A DNA stretch of 42,746 nt, taken from assembly GCA_001579985.1 (NCBI GenBank), contig LRSR01014648.1:1-42746 (forward strand), read 5' to 3'. This DNA is from Hypsibius dujardini. Its lineage: Eukaryota; Tardigrada; Eutardigrada; Parachela; Hypsibiidae. The position numbers and the translations under genes were made by a program. Below the pieces are notes generated by a model that had not been told where the DNA came from, ran no database searches, and saw nothing but the letters and a program-made list of their open reading frames with translations. Positions 18,944 to 30,135 of this stretch are shown here, one piece after another (the stretch's first letter is position 1; each line of letters opens with the position of its first letter).

Positions 18944-20589
18944 GACGTCACGCCTTTGTGAAATATGGGCTGAGCTGATAATTGTTTGCTGTCCAACAAA
19001 ATCAACTTATAATGTCTGACCTATCGTAATATGTGAATATACAGAACTGCAATACTACTTTAACGCTAAATATAGGTACTCGTACTACTAACTATAGAAT
19101 ATATATTACTACTACTATACCGACAATATTTTTTTTGCTTTAGTCCTACTTTTAATACTATGAATAATTAATACTGTATTTAATATATTAATAAATAATG
19201 GATGTGTGATGCTGGTGTCCCACTTCTGAACACCCACGTTTTAATGAAATATTCTTGCCATTTCCCTGTTCAAGTCCAGTGGGACTTTTCCTTTATTAGC
19301 AGAATATTTCCTGAATATTTTCGCCTCTCAAGTTCAATTTAAAATCGATTGGTATTCGCTAGATAAGTGTTGGAAAGCGGGGGCGGAGCTGAATGTGAGT
19401 ATGTATTTGCAAGCATAAGCTATAGTATAAACTATAGTCCCGCAGCCCGAGCCCCGAAAAATATTTGATAGGTGCCAATCGGTTCTAAATTGAACTTGGG
19501 ATGGGTTTGGGACCGGAAAAATCAATAAAATAATTAATAATAATAATAACAATTAGTTAATCTTAATGCGTAGGCAGAGTCCCACCATCTTGAAACTGCT
19601 AAGGTGCTAGCAACAGGACTCAAAAAGGGTGGCCAGTCATGGGACATCATCCTGGTTACATACACTTCTAATTTGGTAGCATGCGACTTTCAATATACGA
19701 TTACGTTGCTGACTAACGGTGGCAGAAAATTATATCGAGAATTTGAAAATCGCCTGCGAAATTATATAAAATTATTGCTTGTTGTATAATGTATATCTTA
19801 TAATTGACTTTTTCTTCAGATTTTCAACTCCATCTTCATCGGCGCGCAGAAAACGCAGGACCTGTTTTTATTATATATTGGTTTGTGTTATTTTAGTTAT
19901 ATCATTTTTTGCTCAAAGACAAATGTTTGGGCACGCTTGATTAGAACCCTAAATAGACCTTAGTATTGAGGTCTCATTTTCAGCTACTGTTAGATATCAA
20001 TAATTTCCTAAGGAGATAAACTGCTCCGCGGTCTAAACACGAACCGTCTTTTATCGGGGTAATACAGATCGGAAGCAATTGTATACCCAAAAATGTTGAG
20101 CATCACGAAGTAACGTGGATGGTTTTGAGCTTGTGTTTTTGCTGGCTTATGGTGTTTAGGGGAATTTGCTCAGTGATTGTCCAGAATGGAGCTTTTGAGA
20201 CATTTTCTACTTTCATTGAACAGAGCTGGAGAATTTAGCGCATCACAATAATATTATCCGAATGTAACATTTTTTACCACGGTCTAGATCAAGGTAAACA
20301 GGTAATCTCCACAAATTGTTTAAATCGACAAGCAAATCGACTCGAAATGCCGGGGAGCAGGGATCTGGCGTGCGACCGTCTTCTCGTTCTTTATCTGAGC
20401 AATTCGCGGAAATTCTAATCCGCGAAGTACCAGTTTTCTCTAGTCTCAAACAATTGCGCCTTGCTTATTTGCTTGAAAATATGGTGCATGAGTGTCCTCT
20501 GTTTCTCATCCTGCCGTCTCAGTGATTTAATTTAGGGAATTCGAAGATATCATTTTTCTTTACTGTCAGAAGATTGTGTCTTGAACATC
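18944..20589. repeat. 3' flank of kinase copy 3 with SPEN exon remnant
   Basis: It has the same order as after copy 1: post-stop block, AT tract, TCTGAACACCCA, CTATAGTCCCGCAGCCCG, the ACTCTCAATATACG-type block, a CTTCAG site and a SPEN-like exon start at 19820-19860. It continues with the non-coding repeat shared with 8040-9060 (GAGATAAACTGCTCCGCGG, GGGGTAATACAGATCGG). No gene was seen. Confidence 0.7.
19190..19195 (+). terminator. Candidate poly(A) signal of kinase copy 3
   Basis: AATAAA lies about 250 bp after the stop in TTAATAAATAATGG. An equivalent AATAAA lies after copy 4 at 38256-38261. In copy 1 the aligned site reads CTAATTAATGG and lacks the hexamer. Confidence 0.4.
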
Positions 20590-21128
20590 TGTTCGTTGCT
20601 GTAGTCTATCACACGTTTTAGTAGCTCCAATGCTGCCAAAAATTTATCACCGCCACAATTGTCCAATCCCGTCATCGCCGTTGCAGCCGTTGCAGCCGAC
20701 GCCGACGCTTTATAAAGCATCTAAATGGATGGGGTATTCCCCATCCATTTAGATGCTTTATAAAGTGCCTTCCCTGAAGATATCCACATCACCCGTGTCT
20801 GAGCACTCCAACAGGTTCTTCAAGCTCACTCCCATCGATTCGAACGCCTTCTCCACGTAGTCTTCAAACTTTACCCGGTTTCCGGACGTCAAAGTCTGAC
20901 AGACATACGGCATGAACAAGGCAGTACTAATTCGGTCTTTCTACCAGTGGATGAAAAATACTTCTGTCGCTTTTTGATGAACCAACAAAGCGACTTCAAA
21001 ATCGCAGCCGGTGGGATGGCAATTATGACGCCGTTCTTCCGGTAACGGTCTAGAAGTTGTTTTTAGCGGCGACCAACCCGTCGCGAGCCTTCCGTTTGGC
21101 TTCCGATTCCTCTTGATTCATTTGACAT
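20590..21128 (-). pseudogene. Fragment of unidentified minus-strand gene (copy C)
   Basis: This is the longest copy. From a minus-strand ATG at 21128 it shows, with shifts, an N-terminus like copy B, then GVIIAIPPAAILKS, then ALFMPYVCQTLTSGNRVKF followed by EDYVEKAFESMGVSLKNLLE and CSDTGDVDIF. The last block is open for over 50 codons. Frame breaks between blocks and a local inverted duplication (20708-20765) show it is not functional as read. The family is not recognised; a translated search of the joined blocks would decide. Confidence 0.55.
20708..20765. repeat. Perfect 27-bp inverted repeat with 4-base loop
   Basis: The left arm starts CTTTATAAAGCATC and ends GGATGGGG; the right arm is its exact reverse complement, around a TATT centre. 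Copy A at 9143-9175 has only one arm, so the palindrome arose by local inverted duplication in this copy. Confidence 0.9.
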
Positions 21129-21149
21129 AGTTGACATTTGCATAAAATT

Positions 21150-21670
21150 CACGTGGCTGAAGGGAAACTAAATAACGCCTTAGCCCACCAAAAATCAAGT
21201 AAGTAAAATAAGTTCCAAATATTAAATACTGATTCTTCTTTTAAGGTTTTTCGTTTTGGAGTTTAGTTTCAATTTCGTCAAAATGAGCTGCTCAAGTTAT
21301 TACTGTATCTACAAATTTTGGTTTTTGTTTAGTTTTAATTCAATTAAAACTAGTTTGTTGATTCTCCACAAAATTTGCTTTGTAGGCAGTTTAGCAATAT
21401 AAATTTAATTAAAATTAGATGACGCAAATCAATTTACTTTTTAAATTTGTATTTCCTAATTATAGTTAATTTTTATTTATATCATTATAATAATATTACA
21501 TTTTTGTGCTACTATTATTATATCATTATGTTATAATATTATCAAATATTGTCATTGTTATTATATTATTACCATTCTAGTATTATTATTATTATAATAT
21601 TATTATGATACTATTATTTATGTTACTAATTATAGTTATAATTAATTAATTCTAACTTTGTTTTGAACAA
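21150..21670. other. AT-rich spacer
   Basis: TTATTAT and TATAATATTA runs dominate, with an AATTAAAACTAG-type stretch before them. Homology to the kinase unit ends near 21150, so this is the left edge of the accessory island. No gene was seen. Confidence 0.5.
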
Positions 21671-21672
21671 TA

Positions 21673-21849
21673 CCAGGCAAACGCTTTGGGTTGAATCACT
21701 ACTTGGGTTGAATCAGTCGGGTGGCGGAGGGCGCCGCAGGCGGTGTGTGTGAAGCTGAATGAGTGTTGTTTACAATTTACACTTGTGGCGCCCTCCGCCA
21801 CCCGACTGATTCAACCCAAGTAGTGATTCAACCCAAAGCGTTTGCTTGG
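21673..21849. mobile_element. Snap-back MITE with about 62-bp arms
   Basis: The arms start CCAGGCAAACGCTTTGGG and, read from the other end, CCAAGCAAACGCTTTGGG. They are nearly perfect for about 62 bp, including two copies of GGGTTGAATCA in each arm. The spacer is about 50 bp. TA sits outside both ends, which fits a TA target duplication as in Tc1/mariner-type MITEs. Confidence 0.8.
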
Positions 21850-21959
21850 TACTAATCTGAGCCCAACAAGTAACAGGTAAATCTTTAGTTACAAGTATGT
21901 TAAATGCTGCCTACCGAAATCGTTTAGTTTTCATTTAGTTGTGTCACCCGTTTATGTAC

Positions 21960-23338
21960 CTGGTAGTGTTCTTTTTGGTTGAGAACAGTTCAGGAGATTC
22001 ACGTTCGTACGCCACGGTGACCTGTTCTACGCAAGTCACCGGCTTGAACACATGGAAAACGACGACGTCATTGTAGGTGGTCCAGATGGCGTTAGGGATA
22101 CAGGAGTGGTTGAAGTAGGACGCTGACACAAACAACGCGGAGCCGTTTTCCGAGGACTGCTCGTGAGCCGGAACACGGTCCAAGCGGAAAGTGTTGGCGT
22201 TGACAATTTTTCGAATACGCACCACGTTGGCGATCGGTTCACGGTTTAAGCCATAAGAGCGAGTTAATGAAAAAGGACTGTTAGCCCATTCATATTAAGC
22301 TTTGAGTTTTGAATAGTTCAATTTTAGTTTAACTATTTTAAATTTATTTAGGTTTGCCCCTCCCCGACTCACACTCCAATGTTAAATGCCAAACTTCATA
22401 CAGGTAAGTAATGTGATTAAATCGTTTCTTTATATTTTAGCGAATCTACGGTACTATTAAATATATCGGAAAATATTTTCGCACAAAAATATTTTTTATC
22501 CGCAGCTACTTACCTCGTCACAAAACTGTTTGTGGGTGTCCAGTTCCGCATTGTTTGTGCTAAGGTTGTAGACAGATTTTCCAATGGTATTGGGGTTCTT
22601 CCAGACTGCTTGAATCAGTTCAGTGACGAGCTCGTTGCTGGAGCCGTCCTCGAGATCGGACCGGTGAATCTGCCTGAGGAGCTTTGCAAACGGAGATTTT
22701 TGTTCCCGGTTGGATGGCCTCCGCCGCGAGCACGCCCCGCCCCTTTCCGACGATCTGGACGACCTTGATCATTGGCGACATAAAACAGCTGCGTCAATGG
22801 GAGTTTGCGGTTTTAGTTTCGCTGCGAGGTAGAGCTTATAAATGTTGACCCCGGTTGCCTGTTCCGACGTACTTTCGCGGCATTTTTTGAGTTTCTTTAT
22901 CGTTTTCGACTGACCAGAACAGGACCGAACGAAAACTTGCGAGTTTATCAAAATTCATGCAGGTACCTTGTGCAGAGAGGCTATTGTAGGGACCCGCGTC
23001 ACGTCCATCTGCCAGAAGTTGTAAGGGTCATCGGTGAAGTCCACCTCGCATTGGTCCAACTCCTCTTCCAGTAACGGTCAAGTTGGGATACTTCGCATCG
23101 AAAGAGCTGCCGACGATGCCGAGGTCGATCCGCACAGTGCGGTAATCTAACGGCCCACGTCCGTCTAACCGATAATCATAATTCAATCATTAACGGGTCA
23201 GATGGAGGCTAATTTACTTCACGCTGGACAAAAGACTGATGATAATTCCGTCGGACAAAACTTCTTCTTGTTTTCGTTAATGCCCGCGTCGTCCTCTCGA
23301 TCTTCCCTCTCGGGTTCCTCAAGCTCCCAATCTGCCAT
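21960..23338 (-). pseudogene. SET-domain protein gene, partial and frame-broken
   Basis: On the minus strand a start at 23338 opens MADWELEEPEREDREDD. Later coding blocks are: about 23160-22967 (LDYRTVRIDLGIVGSSFDAK, then after a one-base shift ELDQCEVDFTDDPYNFWQMD), 22909-22514, and 22277-21960, with GT-AG introns at 22910-22966 and 22278-22513. Block three holds VGKGRGVLAAEAIQPGTKI, the entry motif of SET domains. Block four holds YFNHSCIPNAIW and VTVAYE, matching the SET NHSCxPN core and terminal Tyr. SET proteins are usually lysine methyltransferases using S-adenosylmethionine; the class looks SMYD/TPR-SET-like. At least three frame shifts are needed, so decay is likely. The post-SET end is not found. 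Confidence 0.65.
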
Positions 23339-24047
23339 AACGGTTAAATTTGGGAATTCGATGGAAGAAAATAAAAACAAGCCAGTACTTTGAAAACAGA
23401 ACAGTTAATTATTAGTGCCCCAGAGCCTAAAATAGCAAAAAACTAATGATCTACAACCCCCTGGGGGCGGGGCGCCCCCACCCTCGGGGGTTAATTTCAG
23501 CAGTTTCATCAACTGTTCAACAAGCCGGTAAGGAGTAAAAACAAAGATTCCAAAAACACAGTGGGTATCCTATTGGCACCTTTATACCGTACTGGACGAT
23601 TAGACGCTTTCCCCGTATGTGTTTCGCGTTATTTCAGCTGTGTGCGCATTAGCAGGCAGAAAAGTGCTTTCTATTTGTCGCCCTCCGTTCAAGACCCGTC
23701 CCCTCCCCCTGGGCGCAAAAGTCCCCCTAATATCGAGGGGGTGATTGCAAATCTCTTCGGATTTGAATTTTTTTAATCGTTGACATTTTGGAAATTGAAG
23801 ATGCACATTTTTTTCTAAAAGTATGCTTTTTGTCTAATCATTGGCACTATTTTAGGCCCTGTAGTGCCCTGTGCTCGATATCAATCAACCAATCAACCAA
23901 TTTATGTAGATGAGAGGCTTGAAAACGGTTAGAACCGGCACGAGAACTGTCAATCAGCTGGAACAAACCGGTTTGTAGGACGAAAAATCTTAGCAAGCTT
24001 AGGCGCTTAGCTGTCCCTTCCTTGTTCAATATTAAAGTTGAGTACAG
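23339..24047. other. Spacer with GC-rich hairpin tracts
   Basis: Tracts of C5/G5 near 23456-23492 and 23697-23742 can fold on themselves (CCCCCTGGGGGCGGGG). A similar G/C tract recurs at 26525-26568. An isolated GGCGCTTAGCTGTCCCTT at about 24002-24019 is an inverted piece of the element that follows. No gene was seen. Confidence 0.4.
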
Positions 24048-24193
24048 TACCGTACCGTCACGATCTCAAGGGACAGCTAAGCGCCGCCTCAGTGCAGCAC
24101 ATACACACACACCGGTCTAAATATACGGCGCAAGGCGGGCGGAATGCACGCCTAGGACATTCTACTGTCCCTTGAGATCGCGACGGTACGGTA
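24048..24193. mobile_element. Short inverted-repeat element, family with 30962-31120
   Basis: Ends read TACCGTACCGTCACGATCTC and, from the other side, TACCGTACCGTCGCGATCTC, both followed by AAGGGACAG. The core holds an ACACACACACC tract and CGGTCTAAATATACGG. The second copy at 30962-31120 is in the opposite orientation. Confidence 0.8.
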
Positions 24194-24338
24194 CTAGTAG
24201 TGTTTACAATGCTGTAAATATTAAATGTGTCTTCCCAAGCTCAACCTGGCAATTTTCAATAAATTGTATTTTTCCTCCCTAGGGAGTTGTATGGTTAAAT
24301 TGCACGTTTAGATGCCCTGTCAGGAGCATGAATGTGGA

Positions 24339-24455
24339 TACAAAACAGCACACTTGAATTGCTCATTGCCGCCCGTGATTGATTGATTGATCAGCCACAA
24401 AACTGCACACTTGAATGGCTCATTACCGCCTGTGGTTGATTGATCGATCAGCCAG
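24339..24455. repeat. Tandem duplication of about 60 bp next to a start codon
   Basis: CACACTTGAATTGCTCATT.. and CACACTTGAATGGCTCATT.. are two copies of one block ending GATCAGCC. The second ends just before the ATG at 24460. Confidence 0.75.
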
Positions 24456-24459
24456 AATC

Positions 24460-24875
24460 ATGTCGGACGAAAACTTCCTCGACAATCCCTTCTACATCGC
24501 CCTCTCCAAGCAGTTCTCCGATCTCTACGCCAAAGCCTGCGCGAGAAAATGCATCATCTGCATCCCCATCAAGTCATCCATCCATGTGCTGAGCCGCGGC
24601 AAGCATCGCGCGCTCATTCCCAGGGCGGAATTAGGACTGGAATTAGGGCTGGAAGTAGGACTGGAATAAGGGCTGGAATTAGAGCTGAAATTAGGACTGG
24701 AATTAGGACTGCGCACTCTTCAGCCGTCCCCGCTGCACAGCCTCGAGGAGGGGTTTTATGATTGCGTCCAGAACGGATATTCGATGAAGATTGAACGGCC
24801 TACCGGTAGAAAAAACGGAATCATCCGGGGATATTCGGAATTTGTCAGGAGTTTCTCCGCGGAAATTCTTCGGAA
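24460..24875 (+). CDS. Unidentified protein, first exon with GLEL repeat
   Basis: The ATG at 24460 opens MSDENFLDNPFYIALSKQFS followed by DLYAKACARKCIICIPIKSS. After about 55 residues a 12-bp repeat (GGAATTAGGACT type) codes a run of Gly-Leu-Glu-Leu units. The same frame then resumes a complex sequence, LHSLEEGFYDCVQNGYSMKI to FSAEILRK, and a GTAGGT donor at 24876. One repeat unit has TAA instead of TTA (24667-24669), which truncates the product at 69 residues. The complex sequence on both sides in one frame argues that this is one real exon with an expanded repeat. I do not recognise the family. No membrane span or signal peptide is evident. Confidence 0.5.
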
Positions 24876-25517
24876 GTAGGTCGAAATGTTGCTGCGATTT
24901 TGTCTGTAATTCGGGCGTTGATTGATTGATCAGTTCAATCAGACCCTAAAGGACTGATCGGTTGATTGATTGATTGATTAGCTTGACCGGCGATTTTGTG
25001 TGTAATTCAAGCGTTGATTGATTGATCAACTTAATCAGGTCCCAAAGGACTGATTGATTGATTGATTAGGTTAGTCACCGGGGATTTTTATTTTGATTCT
25101 GCCGTCTGAATTGTTTGACTGATCTATTGTTTCTGGTGTTGGATTGTTTGATTCTCCCCGACATTTGGTTGATGATTTCTGTTTAAAGTACAATTTCTGG
25201 TCATGGATTGCTTGATTGTTCTCGACATTCGATTGATTTCTCTTTAAAGAGTACGATTTCATTACATAGTTTCGTTTCGAAGTCGATTCTACTTTAATAA
25301 AAGTGAAAGGAAGTTAAATAAATTAAAATAGAATGAGAAATGATGTGGTTTTCTTATTTTGTTGCGGTGATCAAAGGATGTTTAATTAAATTAAGCAACA
25401 GGTACGATATATGCTCAGTTTTCAGGAATCACAAGATGTTATTTCAAAATTGTTCAATAAAATAAATTAAAAATAACGCTTTGCTTTATAGTTTATGTAT
25501 TTTTATCTCTGTTTAAG
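24876..25517 (+). repeat. Probable intron with GATT repeats and a 96-bp tandem duplication
   Basis: GATTGATT runs occur throughout. The block starting GCGTTGATTGATTGATCA occurs at 24915 and again at 25011 (period 96). An acceptor TTTAAG ends at 25517. The phases of the donor at 24876 and of the frame open after 25517 do not fit, so another exon may be missing. Confidence 0.5.
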
Positions 25518-25753
25518 GTTTATTGGACGAGATTCAAAAACTGAAAAATGACACATCCCAGCAGGAGCCGGCGGCCAGCGATCAAAAGGAAAACCAAAAA
25601 CAGCGTACTTCCTCTAGCGGAAGACCACGATCTCGTTCCTCTTCCGGTACACGTCAACGGAAGAAGGTCAACCACTCATCTCAGGAGACTTGGCGAGCGA
25701 TGACACAAGGCTTATATAAAAACCCAGTGGCTAGTTATGACACGCCTTGTAGG
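25518..25753 (+). CDS. Unidentified exon, basic Ser/Arg-rich
   Basis: After the acceptor at 25517 the frame reads LDEIQKLKNDTSQQEPAASD, then a Lys/Gln/Arg/Ser-rich stretch (SSSGRPRSRSSSGTRQRKK), then SSQETWRAMTQGLYKNP and a Cys-rich end (CRHCMYCYC). The start looks like a short coiled coil, the middle like a disordered basic segment. The frame runs into the inverted-repeat element at 25790, so the real end is unclear. It may belong with the exon at 24460. No family was recognised. Confidence 0.35.
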
Positions 25754-25789
25754 CATTGTATGTACTGTTACTGTACTTTACTGTCACTA

Positions 25790-26104
25790 GAGAGTTTTCG
25801 CAAACGGTACAGAGTTTCAGTACAGTACAAAATTTCATACTGTACGTGTACACATACCGCAAGAATTTTTGGCGTTTCGCAAACTGTATAAAATTAAGCG
25901 GCACAAGTATAGAAAACCAAGTATGGTATAGTACAGTGTAGTGGACTAGTATAGTACGGAGTGAGTTGATTGGTTTGATTTGGTGTGTACAGAAATCCGA
26001 TTTTTGTACCACGGTATGGCTGTATTTGCACAGTATAGAGAAATCGGTACAGTTTTCTATACTGTACCGCTATACCGTGCGATATACCGTTTGCGAAAAC
26101 TCTC
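25790..26104. mobile_element. MITE with 20-bp perfect inverted ends and TA flanks
   Basis: GAGAGTTTTCGCAAACGGTA at the left is matched exactly as reverse complement at the right. TA lies directly outside each end. The interior is rich in GTATAC/GTAC and has no frame. Size and TA flanks fit a Tc1/mariner-derived MITE. Confidence 0.85.
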
Positions 26105-26106
26105 TA

Positions 26107-26490
26107 CTGTATAAGAACAGTACTGTATAGGTATAATACTGTCAGGTCATGGGGTACCGGGGGCTATGCTGGAGTTGGAGTTATGGAGTTATTGTATAGG
26201 AACAGTACTGTATAGGTATAGTACTGTCAGGTCATATGGTACCGGGGGCCATGCTGGAGTTGGAGTTATGGAGTTACTGTATAGGAACAGTACTGTACAG
26301 GTATAGTACTGTCAGGTCATGGGGTACTGGGGGCCATGCTGGAGTTGGAGTTATAGAGTTACTGTATAGGAACAGTACTGTACAGGTATAGTACTGTCAG
26401 GTCATGGGGTACCGGGGGCTATACTGGAGTTGGAGTTATGGAGTTATTGTATAGGAACATTATAGGGACAGTATAGGAACAGTATACAAC
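26107..26490 (+). repeat. 85-bp satellite, cluster 1 (+ orientation)
   Basis: Units start with GGAACAGTACTGTATAGG at 26114, 26199, 26284 and 26369, with a broken fifth at 26454, exactly 85 bp apart. Each unit holds a near-palindrome around CAGTACTGTATAGGTATAGT and a conserved GGTACCGGGGGCCATGCTGG. Confidence 0.9.
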
Positions 26491-28540
26491 GGAATTTCTA
26501 CCAGCACAATGTTTTACTGGGGAAAGTTTCCCCCCCCCCGCCTCGGGATGCCCTTGGGGGCCCCTAGGTTAATGTAAATCCCTCGTCTAAGTTGAACAAA
26601 AATTATGGATTTTTAAGGTTTACATTAGACGAGTTTTACTGTACGTGTTTGTTACCAGTCAGTACCCTAAATTTAAATCAGACCTTAACAATTTAAGTTT
26701 GTCAGGGGGATCAGATTGCATCCATTGAATGGGCTAGAGGAGTGCGCTGCAGTTTAATTTTTTATAGCCCGTTCCGAAAAATTCGGTATAATTTATATCG
26801 TAATTTCCGTTAAGCAAGTTAGCTCAAAGTGTCCTATCTTCAGGCGCTCTCCACAATTGCCGGCAAATCGCCACACGTGTGGTCGTTCCGTGAGCCAATA
26901 GTAATCTCTCACATCGAACTTTAGACTTGTTATTCCAATCATGTGCATTTAAGTAGACGTCTCTGGAATGGACAAGCCGTGCTCAATGCCCCTGGCAATG
27001 CAGAAGATCAATATTACTAATACCTCTAAATTGACGTTTCTGATTCATTCAAACGTTCCTCGTGAGTGAATGCGCTGGGGCTTAATTCTGCATGTGCAAG
27101 TGCATATCTTCAGCAGATTCGAGTAGATCAATAAGTTACTGGTACGAGGAGCATAGCCTAGTTTCGAACAGTTATAATGCTTATTTAGGGGGACAATTAC
27201 ATTCCAAATATATTTTTAAAGCGTCGAGTGTGGCATCACCAAAACAAATGCTAGATGAAACACACAGCACTACCCCACGACTGTCGACAAATATTTATCT
27301 GGCACCAGTCAATTCTAAACTGAACTGTGGATGGAAATCGTCCTTCCATCAATATCAAGCCGCCCGTTCAAGTACCAACCATATATATATTATCACTCCG
27401 TCCGGCTAACCGTTCACCTGCACTCTGTTGACTCTGCCGATTACTGGCTAATTTCGAAGCAAGTTTAAAGAAGGCGGCACGCGATAGTCTGAGCCTGTGT
27501 ACCTTGCACCGTTAAGTACAACCTTACAAGTAGAGTACCCGTCACGTACCGTTGCAAGTCAGCGAGAGCTGTACCTATGTACGTTTGTACCTAGATACAA
27601 AGAGGTCTAGATACAACGGTACATGACCATTCTCCACAGTGGTGTACCCATAAGATTTGATGTATTTGTGTAATTTTGTATCTCGGTAAAGATCTCATTA
27701 GGTATTTTCAATTCCAAACGTTATCCACAAATGATCTCAAAAACCGTTCACTCAGTTTGTAGATAGCTGGTTTCAAAGATGCCAATATTCACCGTGATGA
27801 GGATAGGAGCAAATGTAGTACATAATTGGCAAATTAAATAATGTCACGTTTAGTTTTAAAAACTTGATTAACAACACTTTCGTTGAGCACTGCAAAATGC
27901 ATGGTATACTACTGCATAATAGGGAGCTCCCACATGCTATTCTGCACTAATTCATTAAACGTTTCTCTTAATTTTTTGCTTTCTTTGATTTTGGAGCCTC
28001 TTCACCTCTGATTCTAACGCAATAAAATTTTTAGTTTGGTAATTTAGAGCTCGTTTTTTACTTGAAAAATGTAGACTATGTATCTCACTTTACTGTAAGA
28101 ACGTCACAATGATAATCTCAATTTGATTCGTATTACCTTTGCAATTTAAATATCAAATTACCTCAAATATTTTGAAACACGTTCGAATTACAAGCTTATG
28201 CCGCCTCCAGCTCACCTAAGTTTGGTATATCATGGAAAATATTATATTCTTTATATCACGAAATTTGATACACCCTGAATTTAAATTTAAATTGGATTTA
28301 GTGGTCAAATCTAATTTTTCAAATTCAAATTTCGAGGGAGGAAGCTTCGTTTCTACCGCAGTCACTCTCCTCCCTCATTACTGCACTACTACGTAGAATT
28401 ACTCTGACCCTCTATGAGACAACACCGTCATTCATAAAAAAAAATAACTAAATTATTTTTCTTAGACTCAAACAGCTCAGTGCAATTTTAGACGACTTTG
28501 TTATGGCACAACCAGTATCTAGTATAACATCGGTCACAGT
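26491..28540. other. No gene seen
   Basis: The sequence is AT-rich. A GTAC-rich stretch lies at about 27495-27630 (GTACCTATGTACGTTTGTACC) and resembles one at 29515-29710. Open frames here, such as 27092-27409, have no recognisable domain or splice support. Confidence 0.4.
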
Positions 28541-28632
28541 CTAAACAGACAGACAAACAGACAAACAGACAGGCAGACAAACAGACAGGCAGACAAACAG
28601 ACAGAAACACAGACAGACAGACAGACAGTCGC
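28541..28632 (-). repeat. ACAG tetranucleotide tract
   Basis: ACAGACAA, ACAGGCAG and ACAGACAG units, the reverse complement of the TGTC tracts in the gene introns. Confidence 0.85.
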
Positions 28633-29999
28633 TGCCTCAAGATTAGTAGAATAGGTAGTTTGTTTTGCCTACAGTTTGAGAATCAAACAGGCGAGGGCGC
28701 ATCCCGAACTTTGCTCATAAGAAATAAAAGATTTACTTTGAAAGATGAACAACGACATATTTTGCGTTGTAACATCAGAAATCTTATGTTTATTGTTAAA
28801 ACTAATTTTGTTTTGGAAACTTCAAAATCTGACTAGTCCTATGTTTCAAAAAATGTTTATTTCATGTTTTTGTGACATGGTTACATCCAAAAATTAATCT
28901 GAAATCGACTGCTGTCATCGAAAATAATTCTCAACATTAAGGAGCTTTACCATTTTTTTTCGGATTAAGCGTGACTCTCCCCACCCCCCAGCTCAGCGCG
29001 TTTTGTTCGAAAGGTTCGAAGCCCCGTGTCCGATGCAGAAAAAACATATCCTTTCTTGCCAACTTAGGATAATTATTTTCGGCTGGAATATTGTCGAAAA
29101 TATTTGATTTGCTTGTTTGGAACAAATACATTTTTGCACTAAAAATCTAATTTACAATTGCAATCATAACATTTTTGTCAAAGTTGAACACCAAATGCTA
29201 CTAAAATGCTACTATTTTTCAAGTTAAACATCTTGGTCTTCATATTGTTATTTCACAAAAAGTTTCTCATGCAACGCAAATGTCTCGTTTTGAAATTGTC
29301 TTGTAATGCAATGCAAAATGTCTCACAATGTAATGCAATCGTCTCGTAATACAATGCAAAATTGTCTCGTAGTGTCATGCAATCATCTTGCTATGCAATG
29401 TCTTTAATGCAAAGGCTAAGTGGACAACGCCAGTAATCACGTTCAAATTCCGGGCTTGCATATAGAATAATTTGCTGTAGAATGAGCAGCGATCTAGCAC
29501 TTTGCAAGAACGTATAAGCTTGTTTGTACCTAGGTACAGACGTTCGGATAGGTACGCCGTTCAACAGCAGCTGGTACCAGTATGCCGTAGTACCTAGCTA
29601 AGTCACTATTTAGGTACACAAGGACGCAAGTACACCCTCCAAACAGGCACATCATCCAGATGCAGCTGATGCGTAGGTACCTAACTATGCTTGGAAGTAG
29701 AAAGTACATAAGCACATGCAGAAAAATTGACCGCTAAATGCTGCTTTAAAGCTGGTCTCCAAATCTCGTTCAGGGAACGGACTCAGTTATTCTGTGGCAT
29801 ACTGAATGCGTATAAGCAGTTGAAAGCCTCTTTTTGCTATCCCTCGCAATACGTTCTGTCTTACTTACCAATAATCGTTCTGGTACCATACTAACCCTAT
29901 AAACGCCTAGACTAAACTCGAGACGATGATTCTAAGAGTTTGGGTTTACTCAGGCGAAATTAGTCTAGTACGCTTGTCGTGAAACCTGGTATACAATAA
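28633..29999. other. No gene seen; degenerate short repeat at 29270-29410
   Basis: Between about 29270 and 29410 the words ATGCAA and TGTCTCGTAATGCAATGC recur every 20-30 bp. The rest is AT-rich with a GTAC-rich stretch at 29515-29710. I see no supported coding region. Confidence 0.45.
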
Positions 30000-30135
30000 C
30001 TCCATAACTGCACTTTAGTAGAGCTCGATGTACCCCTTGACCTGACAGTGGTGTTCCTATACAATAACTCCATAACTCCAACTCCAACATGGCCCCCGGT
30101 ACCCTATGACCTGACAGTACTATACCTATCATGAT
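30000..30135 (-). repeat. 85-bp satellite, cluster 2 (reverse orientation)
   Basis: One diverged and one good unit: AACTCCATAACTCCAACTCC followed by ATGGCCCCCGGTACC and TGACCTGACAGTACTATACC. Confidence 0.8.

Noticed and set aside
26107-26490. CRISPR-like array
   Set aside because: The 85-bp units are contiguous with no unique spacers, in eukaryotic-type DNA; it is a satellite.
27092-27409. 105-codon open frame
   Set aside because: No domain, no conserved neighbour and no splice context; its length is compatible with chance.
29005-29030. tRNA B-box-like GGTTCGAAGCC
   Set aside because: No matching acceptor stem or A box was found in the surrounding 80 bases.
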